Assembly: GCA_033439255.1 (NCBI GenBank)
Contig: CM065879.1
Coordinates: forward strand, 1,220,501-1,284,500
Reading direction: 5' to 3'
From: Hericium rajendrae
Taxonomy: Eukaryota; Basidiomycota; Agaricomycetes; Russulales; Hericiaceae
DNA: 64,000 nt
Shown: positions 1 to 11,201 of the stretch, one piece after another
Position numbering within the stretch: position 1 is the first letter of the stretch
Layout: every line of letters begins with the position of its first letter
Notes under the pieces: model-generated
What the model was told of the DNA's origin: nothing
Databases searched by the model: none
What the model saw: the letters and a program-made list of their open reading frames with translations, nothing else
Program-made: the position numbers and the translations under genes

Positions 1-282
1 ATGCCCGCTACATACATTATGTTTCTCCATGCTGATACCCTGTCGAATATACCCCCGTGATTTGAAATTCGGTCTGCTGTATTTCCTAAAGGATGAGTGT
101 GCTCCGCGGTTGGCACAGCAACGCCGAGTGCGGATGTCCGCCGAAAGAGTTGTGGACTCTTGTGGACGCACGAATTGACGCGTCGCGTTGGTCACGAGCG
201 CGCGTGCGCGTCTGTTATCCTCATGCGTCAGACACTGAACTGACAGGTTCAGCACAATTTGTTGTCATCGGAAAAAACACAC
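1..282. other. upstream region of ORC3
   Basis: No gene is supported here. An 80-codon open frame on the plus strand (93-335) overlaps the start of the next gene and shows no recognisable domain. The stretch probably holds the ORC3 promoter and 5' UTR; no clear TATA or CCAAT element was identified. Confidence 0.4.
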
Positions 283-3026
283 ATGGCGCCGAATCTCGAC
301 GACATCAACCAAGTGAGTCCCGGTATAAGTGTTGATGCGTAGTTCCTGACGCCCTGCAGACCGCCATCTACATCCCCTATGAGGGCCCTGGTTCGTGCTA
401 CACGCGTGCACCCTCTGCCACCTTCTGACCCTTAATTGCACCTGTCCAGATGCTGCAGAGGACGAAAATGCGCAAGAGAACGGCGACGACGACTATGCAC
501 CTTTCGGAGAGCGAGACATTCCGGGCGGATGTGAAATGCGCATGGAGGCATATAGAGCTGCGTGGAAGGAGTGTCTGGATCGTGTCCAGGTGTGTACCGC
601 GCATCTCGTCCCGTGTCGCTGGCTGATCCGCATACAGAGTATCGTCAAAAGACTGCACGCACTCGTGGCAGACGAGATTGTGCACGAGATCGAGGACGCG
701 TATGAGAATGTGCTTCCGGGTCTGCCGTACGCCGAGCTGCCTGTTTTCGCGGTATCAGGTGCGTCTGCCCGTCTCTCGATCTCATCCTGAATGTCTAAGC
801 TATGCTGTAGCACCGTCGTACGGGTCTGCGTTCGTGAATGAGCTTGCAACCCGGATGGAAAGCGGAGACGAAGATAGCGAGGATCAGGATGCCGACCATC
901 CATCAGCATATGTCGTACACCTCCGCCCACCAGATTGTCCGAACATCATGTCTGCCATGAAAGCGCTGGTGACTGGCTTTGTGGAACGCTCTCCGGATGG
1001 GCAGGAAGGTGTGTACGTCTCGTGGTCGTTCTCGGCCCGTTAGTAATGCTATGAATGGAAGTGAAACGGAAGCCGACGACTTCGTTGGCGAGCTACGATA
1101 TTGAACTGCTGAAAACGTGGTACGAAGTCGTACGCGACAACTGTGGTAAGTCCGCCTAGTTTCGTTTCACGATGTTTCACTAAGTTGCCAGCCTAGATGA
1201 CGCAGAAAGCCTGCCTCCCTTAATCGTGTTTATGCACGATTTCGAGCAATTCGACGATGCTGTCATACAAGATCTATTCTACATCTGCAGGTTAGCAACC
1301 TATCCTCCGCAAGGATTTCAATAGCTGATATCTCGTAGTGCGCATATACCGCGCTTGCCGCTTATTTTTATTCTATCTTTATCATCGCCGCCTTCTCCCT
1401 CGTATATTCATTCAACATACCCTCGGTCTACTCTATCTTTGCTCCGAATGCAGACCTTCACGCTACCAGCAGGCATCGAAGTCCTCGAAGAAATCCTCAC
1501 GGAGGTCAGTCTTCCTTCTGTGTATTTGCATTCAGTCATACCAAACCTGCCCAGACCTTCTTTTCTTTGGATTTCGAGCCTCAAATCATGATCGGCCCAG
1601 CGGTCATCGAATACTTGACAGAATACTTCTCGCGATACGCGTCCTCGCTAGATGCCGTGCTCACGATATTGCAGGTGCGCTCATCACACGCTGACCGCAC
1701 CCCTCCATTGAAGCCCCGAAAGCTCGCACACCTGAAGCACTTCGACGAGCCCCTCGCCATCTTCGCGTCGCGCGACGCATCCGCAAGCCTCAACACCGCC
1801 TTCCTCTCGCAGCCCGCGTGCTTCGGCTTCCTCAACTCCCTCCTCGCCGCGTCGGTCGACGCGCACTCCGCGCGGTCCGCCTCGGGCTGGAAGATCCGCG
1901 ACATCCCGGCACTCCTTGCATTCGAGGAGCGCGCGCACGCCGAGTTCCAGTCGCGCTTGCGGCTGCTGCGGCTGTCGTTCCGCATGCTGCGCTGTGTCCA
2001 GCGCGTGCTGCTCGGCTTTGGGTATCGGAATGCGGAGATGGAGAAGACAGTGCCGGAGTTGATGGTCGCGGCGTTGAGGGGCCAGCTTGAGCGCGAAGGG
2101 AAGTATCTAGGGACCATGGTCAAGTCAGTACTTTCTGTCGTTGGTAGATTGCGCTACGCTGACGCCGCCTGCTTTTGCCCTCCTAGGAAACTCTCGCCGG
2201 ACAAGTTGGAAGTCCTGCTCTCGGAACTGCTAAAGCTCATCCGCGACCTCCCAGCGGAACGTCAACAGCCATTTGAGCCCGCCGCGAAGCACCTTACTGA
2301 TGCACTGCGCTCACTAGGCAGTCGACAGGGTGCTGATGCGTCCGCTCTGGCAGCTACGGAGGGCGAATGGCTGATTAGCTGGTTCTAGTAAGTCTAGTTT
2401 AGTTCAGCATGGAGGCTTGATCATGACTCTGTTCGGCCCAGCAACCACTTTGTCAGCCTTGAGGATCTGCAGCTCTGGGAAGTGTGGTACACTGGCTCTA
2501 CGCCATTCCCGTCGGAGGTCCGTATACTAGGGCTTGGCATATACACTCATGGCTGACGTCCACACAGCTGATCAACCCGTCTCCGCGCGCAACCGTGCTC
2601 TCCGGACTTCTCTACCCACACGAGTACGTCCAAGACAGCACACAACCACAAGGCGCGAGCGACGATGCCCCGTCTCGCCGTCGCGCGCTCTGGGAGCTCC
2701 CAGACACCACGATCCTGTTCCGCCGCTACCTAGAAGCCGGGCGCATGATCAATGTCTACGACTGGTACGAGTCCTTCGGCGTCGCGCTCGAGAGCCAGCG
2801 GCGCAAGATCGAAAAGCGCGAAAAGAAGGAAAGGGAGAAGGCGGGTGCGGAGCAGAATGGTGTAGGCGATGGGGAGGGTGAAGACGAGCGCGAGGAGGCG
2901 TGGAAGCTGCATGTGCAGGCGCGCTTCATGCGGGCGTTGCATGAGCTGGACTTTTTGGGCTTCATCAAGCATACTGGGAGGAAGGCGGATCATGTTATGC
3001 GGACTACGTTTGATGTGCCGGAATAA
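283..3026 (+). CDS. ORC3: origin recognition complex subunit 3
   Basis: Multi-exon gene for ORC3, a nuclear subunit of the complex that marks replication origins and loads the MCM helicase. The start ATG at 283 opens a short first exon (MAPNLDDINQ) followed by a GTGAGT donor at 313. Exons continue through introns at about 392-449, 590-640 and others of 50-60 nt. Family signs are the N-terminal helix around KECLDRVQ-SIVKRLHALV, a Walker-B-like strand (LPPLIVFMHDFEQFDD) leading to LFYICS, a central all-helical part (1567-2388), and the winged-helix end FLGFIKHTGRKADHVMRTTF, which matches the conserved ORC3 terminus. As in other ORC3 proteins there is no intact ATP-binding P-loop. All exons joined in frame. 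A charged, variable linker (KKEREKAGAEQNG) lies near 2820-2870. The exact position of some junctions is inferred. Confidence 0.9.
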
Positions 3027-3295
3027 CTCATGACTATTTTCTTTGGTGTATTTTAGAGCAACCTGTAGTATATCCGCTGTTCGAGGCTTGTTCGAGTCTG
3101 TTGAAAATCTGTCGTGAGCAACTTGTTCATGGAGGCCATAATGATATTGATACACCGGGCCGGCGAACCGGCACGCCGTTCAGCCACCTAGTGCCACAAC
3201 TTCAGTCGGCGTCTGAATTCAAATCTTAATGTGTCGGGCTGTATAGTCCTCCTCATACTCACCGTCGTCGTCGTCAAGCTCTCCACCTCAAGAAA

Positions 3296-3886
3296 ATGGG
3301 AAAAGGTGCAGCTCTTCGCTTTTGTTCGGTCCACAATGTGGTGTTGACTTTCTCGCACAGTTCACGGATCCCTCGCCCGTGCCGGCAAAGTCAAGTCGCA
3401 GACCCCCAAGGTCGAAAAGCAGGAAAAGAAGAAGACGCCGAAGGGCCGTGCTAAGAAGCGCATCCTTTACAACCGCCGGTGCGTTTGTCTGAAGTATCTG
3501 TCGTTTGCTAGCGTTGCTGACTTGTGATGTAGCTTCGTGAACGTTACGACGCTCCCTGGTGGCAAGCGGAGAATGTGAGTATTGCATTTTGATTTTGTCT
3601 TCCTCTCGGAAACGACATCTCTGTCGCAACATCTCTCCTTCAATATTGCCGTCCGCCATCACCTCTCGGGAAACATGTCCTGTCCCGACACTTTCGGCAT
3701 TACTCACCTGATGATACCAATCCGATCAAGCATAGTTCACACTGAAACTACCGTGTTGACAAAAATGCATCTAACGTCTTTCGCTCCTATCTGACCATCC
3801 ATTCCCTCTTCGTCTCGTCTTGCTCTCTGCCGCAAGCATTGATGCTGACACGTTTGTCCCTCAGGAACCCCAACCCGGAGAAATAA
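3296..3886 (+). CDS. RPS30: 40S ribosomal protein S30 (eS30)
   Basis: Four exons (3296-3305, 3361-3478, 3533-3574, 3865-3886) give a 63-residue basic protein starting [20 protein letters not shown] and ending GGKRRMNPNPEK. This is the eS30 protein of the small ribosomal subunit. It has no ubiquitin-like N-terminal fusion of the animal FAU type; the gene encodes S30 alone, as in yeast. Splice signals are canonical: the ATGGGAAAAG exon is followed by GTGCAG, and the third donor is GTGAGT at 3575. Introns 1 and 2 are about 55 nt, but intron 3 is 290 nt and carries the snoRNA described below. Ribosomal protein genes are usual snoRNA hosts. Confidence is high because length and sequence fit the family from end to end. 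Confidence 0.95.
3706..3797 (+). ncRNA. intronic box C/D snoRNA, snR60/SNORD80-like
   Basis: Inside intron 3 of RPS30. Box C core TGATGA at 3709-3714, box D' CTGA at 3742-3745, a C'-like TGTTGA at 3754-3759, and box D CTGA at 3791-3794. The 11 nt ending one base before D' (3730-3740) are the exact complement of GTGAACTATGC, which I recall as a conserved 25S/28S rRNA segment. The 15 nt directly before D (3776-3790) pair with ATAGGGGCGAAAGAC in 25S rRNA with one G-U wobble. These two targets are those of yeast snR60 and human SNORD80 (2'-O-methylation near yeast A817 and G908, numbering from memory). The paired boxes, spacing and two rRNA matches make chance unlikely. The terminal stem is weak. 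Confidence 0.8.
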
Positions 3887-4159
3887 ACTCGCATTTGGTT
3901 CGTTGGGATGAATCACCTTTCACACGCGCCACTTTTATCGGCTTTCCGACGAGATGGGCTGTAGAATGGGATTCTGTTGTTTTTCGCTGCTTTGACTACT
4001 GTATTCGCACCCACACGCACCATGCCATCCCGCCATAATGCCTCCATGCCCAATCCACACCTATGTTCTAGGGCAATCCGAATATCTGCTGGACTTGAGA
4101 CGCAGTCATGACGCCGGTCCATTCCCAGTCCTTGACCTAAACCTAAAAAGATACAAGTA
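3887..4159. other. RPS30 3' UTR and intergenic region
   Basis: Short stretch between RPS30 and the FOL1-derived fragment. It contains only small overlapping open frames with no recognisable domain, and probably holds the RPS30 polyadenylation region. Confidence 0.4.
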
Positions 4160-4860
4160 GCGACGCAGTCTGTTGAAAGCTACAAATGTAACATCACAGT
4201 TGATGTTGAGATCGTGTAAGATGCCCTCCCCTCATATCAGTGCCAGATACTGTTAGATATCCGCACGACATCTCCAAGCTCCCGCACATTATGGACGCGC
4301 ACAATCGCTGCGCCCTGCTGCACCGCGCACGCGACAGCAGCCGCCGTCGCCCAATTCCGTTCCTGCGGAGGTGTTTGCCTGCCCCTCCAGTCCCCTTCGT
4401 CATCGTCCCGCGCAAGGACATTGCCCAGGAACGACTTCCGCGACGCCCCCACCAACAGTGAATACCCGCGCACAGGATTCCGCTGCCGCGGCGACACGGG
4501 CAGGCTTAAACTGGACGGGAGAACCTCCCCCGTAATCAGCGCCGCGCCGCGAAGCAGCTCGAGTTTGCCCTCGAGGGTCTTGCTGAACCCATGCCCGGAT
4601 CGACCACGACGAGCCACCTGCGCACGCCGCCGCGCCCTGTCACGATCGCATCCGCCTTCTCGCCTTGCTCGAACACGACGCCCTCCAGCACGGCGCTGGC
4701 CTTGCTGTATGCGTACCGCTTGTAATCCTTGTGCGTGCCGACGTCGTCCTGCGAGTGCATCAGCACGACGGGCGCCGCTAGTTAGTGCCGCTCGTATGGC
4801 CATGCGCGTTTCAAGACGTGCGGCGCGGACGCGGTCGTCGGCGCAGCTTGCGACCGTTGT
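4160..4860 (-). pseudogene. truncated, decayed duplicate of FOL1 (dihydropteroate synthase end)
   Basis: This segment is a divergent copy of about 11135-11830, the 3' UTR and C-terminal DHPS part of the intact FOL1 gene, in the same orientation. It still encodes recognisable DHPS pieces on the minus strand, including LVGASRKSFLGNVLARDDDE and the terminal VRISNSIWH. It is broken: one base is missing near 4590 relative to FOL1 (the DPGIGFSKT motif is disrupted), and similarity fades after about 4790-4860. The DHNA and HPPK parts and the N-terminal half of DHPS are absent. The copied 3' UTR (4160-4239) shows that this was a DNA-level segmental duplication and not retroposition. It probably yields no functional protein. 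Confidence 0.85.
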
Positions 4861-5216
4861 TCCTTCGGTTGTAAGTGGAATTCTTTTCGTTCCACCTTCC
4901 TCCTGGCTTCCCAAACATGCTATAGTACTTGTCGCTTCGTATGGCCGAGACAGCTACCAGGCTGAGGACATGATCAAGTTCGCCGTCCCGGTCGTACGCG
5001 TAGGCCGGCCCTCCCCGTCAGACAGAGACAGACCATCCGCTTGAATGTCGCCGCTGCTCTGTCATATTTAAGACAAGCCTCTCCGACTCTCTGTGTCTTG
5101 ATTTTCCTGTCTCGCCTTGGTAGACTGATTATTGAAAAGCTCAGCGCCACGTCTGTGTTGTACGCACTGTGGGCGAGTCGTAATGTCATTATCCATGTTT
5201 CTGTTCTGCCATAGGT
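4861..5216. other. intergenic, no gene seen
   Basis: No domain or convincing exon structure. A plus-strand open frame (4421-5044) runs through it but starts inside the FOL1 pseudogene in an antisense frame and is not considered real. Confidence 0.4.
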
Positions 5217-5979
5217 GTGTCTTTTGTTCGTTGTCAAACAACGCCATGTCTCCATTATTATACTATCAGGTCGTTCTCCCACTCAGGATGTCATTCTGCT
5301 GATAAAAGCCGCCGTTTCGACCAACCACCTCCCATCAAACACTCTCCAGCAGTCTCCGCCTCGTCCGACTTGGAGCCTCTGGCAAAGCCTTGCCGCGCTA
5401 TCTTTCTGCGCTGATCTGGTATGTTAACCAGCATCTCTCAGTACCTCCTCGTTTCCTTATTACTCGAGTAGCACGAAGTCTCTCCCTCTCGACCTTGTCC
5501 TTCTCATCGATGTCCGGGAATCTGGATTCGACCCTGTCGGCGAAGATTCCGAAGCCGGCCCTACCACGGTAGCGACAATTCCCAATGGCTCCGGAAGTCT
5601 GTCATCCTCGCCTCAGGCAAATGGTCCTTGCTCCCCGGCCCGCCTCGAGATCAAGTCGTCGGAGGCTTGCCAGGGCTATGGGTGTTCGCAATGCTGTGGA
5701 GGACTAGCCATGCATGAAAGCGATAGACCTACGCATATACCCCCGTCTGGAACCGGGAAGAGTGAGCCTAAGCATGCGACAAAACAGAAAGAAATGGACG
5801 CGTCGTCAAATGGTCCGGCTCTGCCAAATCGTGTTCTGTATGGGATACGGGATTCAGCAGAAGAGTCGGAAAGCACGACGGAGGAAGGATCTAGTGCGCT
5901 GAGGAGGACCTACTTTTGCAGACACTTTACAAACCTTGCGACAGCCTATTTTGATAACAATTATGCCTCAAAGAACTGA
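5217..5979 (+). CDS. possible spliced hypothetical gene
   Basis: Weakly supported. A frame open from about 5428 to the TAA near 5979 reads through YSSSTKSLPLDLVLLIDVRE, a Ser/Pro-rich stretch, a Cys-rich bit (CQGYGCSQCCGG) and a charged tail ending NNYASKN. A second open frame just upstream (5217-5414) could supply the N-terminus through an intron between about 5400 and 5440, but no clean GT-AG pair of normal size was found. No domain is recognised. It could be a small lineage-specific gene, a relic or chance. Confidence 0.2.
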
Positions 5980-6329
5980 TGATTGGGTATGGACCAAGCA
6001 GATGTTCGTTTGAGGGTCGTTGGAGGTAAGCCTAGCACAGTTGCCGCGATTCAGCTTACAGTTAACCCAGCGTGATGTGTATTTCTCAGTCCTTCCGTTA
6101 ATAATGTTATATCATCAATACATTCTCCGACGTGTTTCTACTGTCAAGTGCTCATGTTTCTGAACCTTGTCCATCCATCGAAATTGGCAGGTAATATCCA
6201 ATAGGTTTCAGCATAGTCTATAACGTCGGCAGAAATGCCAATCTCTTTACTGAGAAGGTGTTCAACCTTACTAAAAAGTGCCTTAGCCAATTCATAGTTT
6301 TGTTGACACAGAGCAATCTCTCCAAGTAT
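5980..6329. other. intergenic, no gene seen
   Basis: AT-richer stretch between the hypothetical frame and the 3' end of the NLR-like gene; it probably includes the latter's 3' UTR. Nothing else is supported. Confidence 0.4.
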
Positions 6330-9300
6330 TCATAGACCCCGAGTTCTTGGCAAAAGGTGGATTAGACCACAGGCATCCACAAATCTTTTAAGGTATGCTT
6401 GAGCCACAAGGTAGTTCCCTGCCAGGAGCTCAGTACGCCCCATAATCAGGCCCCAGATATGAGTTTTTTGGGGCATTGCATTCAACTGGAATCTCGAATT
6501 GTCAAAATGGCCCTCGTCTGCATACAGGCCCGCTCTACAACATGACATTTCAATCATTAGACCCCCTGGATCACATCCATCCTTCCGATCCCCTCCTAGT
6601 CCAGACATCTCATCAATAAGCCGTTTGGCTTCCGCAAAATTCCTCTCACGCATTTCTACTGCAAATAAGCCGAGTAGGCCCTGGAGCCGGCCACCTGTGA
6701 TGCCGGGAAAGTCCTGCGTTTGAATAAGTACCATATTAAACTGCTCTCGAGCACGACTCCAGTTGCCTGTCCAGAGTTCGAGGTTCCCGTTTTCACTGTG
6801 GATGAGATTTTTCGTTATTTGACGACACCTTACCCAGCCTGGTCGAGTATCGCTGTTACATCCTCGGATTGCCTCTGAGAAGAACTGCTTTGCCCGCGTT
6901 GTCTCCCCTTTCTGAGCCAACATGACACCTCGAGCGAAATTAAGATAGATCTCTTCTGTAAGATCCTTATGATCGTGTAAGATACGAGCAGCTTCTTGGA
7001 ACGACTTCTCTGCTGCTGCCATTTGACCCCATAGACATTGCTCTTCGCCCACTGCCCGCCAGCATCTTGCTTCTGCGCACTTCGCTCCAGCAGAAGAATA
7101 CAATTGCTTCGCATTTAGCAGAAAGTCAAACATCACATCAACATCATAGACGACGACAGCAAGAGTCGACAGCGCTTCCATGCAGCTCCCTTTCCTCTCT
7201 GCCACGACCGAAGCTGAGACTTCACGTGTACCCTTCTTGCCAATCAACGAGCGAATGCTGTTGCGAAGCTTCAAGTAACGCTCGTTTTTGGGGTGCACAA
7301 TCGTGTTAGGAACCCGAATAGCCTCCATCAGAGTGCAGATCGCCGCAACTGGTCGTGGCTTGTGCATCAGCAAATGTGATATGAAACTTGCACACATCGT
7401 GCATGCCGCTATAGCATCCTCAAGTAGAGTTAGCTCCAGGATTACTGTGCGCTCAACATTGACATCCTCCGCGGTGATCCAAGCACCTCCCTTGACGATC
7501 TCCCCACGAGAACCACACGTCTCTAGACGTTCACGATAATAAGTGCGCACGCTAGCTAATAATGGTACGGCTCGCGGAAGGGCACCGTTATACGTAGTAG
7601 AAATATAAAGGCGCACGGGAGCCAGCATAGTCACATAGACATCACTTCGGTATGTGATAGATTGTTTGCAAATAGCATCCACAATCATAGATGCGCCAGT
7701 CAACGATGGGAACAGACCACCAAGTTCCCGCCTATCCACACCCTGCGGAAGGAAGGCAATGATCTGCAATACATGCAACACGCTGTCTCCGAGCTTCTTG
7801 AGTGATGGGCTGTTGAGCGACAGCTCCAATGTCACGATCAGGCTTTGGCTCTTGCCATCGCCGCTATGAAGCAAATCAGTCTGCTGTCGGTTCCAAGTAT
7901 CCAGCAGGTCCTCGAGAGACCAGTCGTTCTCACGCGCAGCATGAGCAAGGAGATTGATTGACAAAGGGTGGTAGTCGAGAGACTGGAGCAGCGAATCGAT
8001 CACATTGGTATCTTTGATACCCTTATGAAACACGGCCATAAAGGCCTTGCGCGCAGCAGTGGGCTTCAGAGCTGGGACGGCAATAACGGCCCACAGGACA
8101 TTCGACGGAAGCGCCCGACTACGCGTCGTGAGCAGAACCACAGTCAAAGCCAGAGCCCCGAGGCTATCAACAGCATCAGCAATGCGCGTTTTATCCTGAG
8201 CCGCATCCAAAAACGTCTCCGCATTGTCAAGGACCAGAAGCGAAGGTGCCACCGACAGATGGGCACAGATCATGCTGAGGCGGTCGGATCCGCCCAGAGT
8301 AAGACCCAGAGTACAGCCGATACGATCCAGAAAGACGTCATAAGAGACCTGAGAAGCGTCCATGTCGTCGTAGCGGACGAAGTAACGCTGGGCGCCGAAC
8401 TTTCCTGTGATGCTTGGCTCATTGAGAATCGCCTTGGCCAAGCAGCTCTTCCCAATGCCTCCAGTGCCGACAAGGGCAACATGACGAGATTGAGCTAGTA
8501 GAACCGACACCTCGTGAACGAGATCATTGCGTCCGACAAACAGGGATGGCCTTCTGGGAGGAAGTATGCCCTGTGGCGTGGTCCTTAATTATTCGAAGTC
8601 GATTTCTCAGCGGAGGCTTCAATCATCAGAGCACAGTTACGACTCACTGTGATCCTCCCTCGCAATGAAACCGCTCAAACATGACGATTATTTCTTCCAG
8701 TTTGACATTGGTGAGGATATTGAGCTCCGTCTAAACGAAACATGTCTGCCAACTTGCATAGTTTAAATCAAGAAGACACCCACATTGAATATTTGCAGGA
8801 AGCGACTGAGATCGCGCTGCCAGCCAGCAATCTTCTCCTTATTCACAGATACAGCAAGCGTGCGCGATACAACGCTGGCATGCGATTTGTCCGCCACAAG
8901 ATCCTGTATGCCGTCGATGGACCTTCGTCTCGATCAGACATGCACCCTATGAGACCAGGATAGCATCCTTACTTTTTCAAGTCGCCGATGGCTCGCATCA
9001 CAGGCTCGCTCAGCGCGCTCTTCGAACTGGCCGTCGTCGCGCGCCAGAGCAAGAGGCTGACCTCGTAGCACTGGCGCGCGAGCTCCTCGAAGTCCTCCTT
9101 GTTGCGTATGGTGCTCTGGTGTGCAGATGAGCCGCGATCGGCCACGATTGGCGGCATTTACTCCTTACCTTGACGATGCTCAGGATGCCCGACAACGTGG
9201 ATAGTAAGCCTTTCGCGATCTCGTTTGGGATGGCGTCCTTGACGCAGTTAATGGTATCGATGGATGTCGACAGCGCTGAGACGATCTTGTCTCTTCGATC

Positions 9301-9418
9301 GCCGGGTACGGCGGGACCTGGTGGTCGTGGTCCAGGAGCTGTAGGTGTCTAGGCATGAAATTAGAATACACAGTAAAGAAGGAGCTTGAGGAAGACTGAC
9401 GGTTTCTTGAGATGCCAT
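6330..9418 (-). CDS. STAND/NLR-like NTPase with N-terminal helical domain and TPR-like repeats
   Basis: Multi-exon gene read on the minus strand from ATG at 9418 (MASQET) with introns near 9350-9400, 9120-9170, 8900-8970, 8730-8790 and 8575-8635. The N-terminal part is a helical region (IVSALSTSIDTINCVKDAIP, then KEDFEELARQCYEVSLLL, then TELNILTNVKLEEIIVMFER) of the kind found before the NTPase in many agaricomycete NLR-like proteins. Next comes a linker PPRRPSLFVGRNDLV, a P-loop GTGGIGKSCLAKAI, a Walker-B-like strand SLLVLDNAE and a sensor-like TTRSR, together defining a STAND/NACHT-NB-ARC-type ATPase. The long C-terminal exon (to 6330) is alpha-helical, with TPR-like segments (GQMAAAEKSFQEAARILHDH; KGETTRAKQFFSEAIRG). 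Proteins of this class are thought to act in non-self or stress sensing in fungi; the ligand is unknown. Exact splice sites in the N-terminal third are inferred. Confidence 0.8.
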
Positions 9419-11134
9419 GGAGAACAAGTGCAAAGACGTATGCAGCCGCCGAAGAACATGTGTGTAACAGCAATTCGGCAGCAGTTCAGGCCATCTAGAC
9501 GCCTGTCCAATATCCCACGTAAGTGACCACCGGAGTCCTTCTCAAGCTGTCAGATAAACGTTTGAGTATATCTGTCCTCCCAACAGAACGATGATGCACA
9601 GACCGGCCGATAAGTAATGCAAACAACACCGTACGTAGTACTAGCCCAAGGCAACCCGCAGTACGCGCAACCAGGCAAAAACAATAAAGTGAAGAACGCC
9701 CCGCAGGCACAGCACAGTCCGGGAATAATCCAGCCCGCACGAGGAATAGCAAGATGAAGGAAGGGGTATACGGGCCTGCGCGCCGCTGTATGTGATGGGA
9801 TGGATACAGTACACCGCCGTCCTGGCCGAAGGTTTTGAAAAGGTCCCGGCAGGAATCTTCCGAGATTATGTCACGAGCTTGCCAGGATGTGGCACGAAGC
9901 TGCTGGGCAGTCAATCGCAGGGGTTAGAAAACTGTTTTTGAAGACGTAGCTCACTGATAGCTGTAGCTGAAGCTGTCTAGCATCTTTCCGTCCTGTGGCG
10001 GAAGTTTCATGGATTCCGGCTTTTGGCCCGGCTCCTAGCAGCAGCTTTGAATCATGGTTCTTAAAGCACACGAAAGTGTGTCATAAAAGCAACCTGTATT
10101 TACATGGAAACTCTACAAAGGTACTATCAACATCAATGTACTATGGAGACAGCTATCACGACATCAACGTTGAAGGTCGTGCACCGATCGTCGCATGGGA
10201 GTGCACGCGATGTCGCGAGAAGGTGGTCGTAGAGTGGTGATGCAGATGACGTTGAGATGCGAGTGCAGTGTCTCACGGCGAAGGGAGGGTGGGGGAACGG
10301 CGAGACGTGGCGCAGAGAGCGCATTGTTGGCGATACTGGGGAGCCGAATACGAATATGATTAGTGCAATACGAGCACGAACAGAGCCTCGAGCACGGATA
10401 GCATGCTGAGGTGCAGGATCGAGGGCCCACATGAGTACCAAGATCCCGAGAACAAAACAAAAACGAGTGGATCAGACTCGGTGTCCCAGAGTAGTCCCAG
10501 AGTCCCAAAGAGAGTCCAAGCCCATCCAGAGGATACAGTCCAAGACAGAACTAATAGCGAGACAGAAAAGAGAGCGAGTTGCGCCTCGACAGGGCGACGA
10601 GTCCAGTGGCCAGCTGGCCAGCACGTCGATACCGTTGAGGTGACAGCGAGGGAGAACGACTTAGCAAAATATCGTCGCTGTCGCTGCCAGCGACAGGGTG
10701 ACATAAGCGATTGCTCACGCCACCGCCCGACTTCAAGTGGGGAAGTCAAAGCTTTCACTGGGCTTTTTACGAGGAGCTTTCAGGGATCTATTGAGGAGGC
10801 TCAAGACATCACTATGACAGATACATCAAAGCTTTCGTGAAAAAGATTTCTACTAGACTAGCCGTCGCTTCCACGAATCAATTACGAAACTCGCTCCCGA
10901 AGCTCGCGTCGGGAAGCATCCCCGAAGCTTGAACCTGTTTGGCGGTGTACCAGACAGGTGTGTTCGTAAAACCAAGTCGGGGCGGTGGCCGCCGAAGCAG
11001 ACGAACGCCTGGTTCGCGCCGGCGAAGCGAGGTTCTCGATGTATCTTACCATAGTACGTCGCTGGATGTATCCTTTGAAAAATCAAGGATCGGAATGACT
11101 CCGAATCACGACTTTGTCTCAAGTCCAACAGATT
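9419..11134. other. intergenic region, no supported gene
   Basis: About 1.7 kb without a gene I can defend. A 145-codon plus-strand frame (10403-10840) and an overlapping minus-strand frame with hydrophobic stretches (10360-10758) have no recognised domain and no partner exons. The minus-strand stretch around 10853-11128 is open but equally unrecognised. The region may hold decayed repeats. Confidence 0.4.
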
Positions 11135-11201
11135 CTCTTGAAAGTTACAGATGTAAAATTACAGTTGATGTTGAGATCGTACAAGATGCCTTCCCCTCAT
11201 A

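Noticed and set aside
10360-10840. Overlapping frames on both strands near 10.4-10.8 kb as a membrane protein
   Set aside because: Hydrophobic stretches occur on the minus strand, but there are no partner exons and no recognised family.
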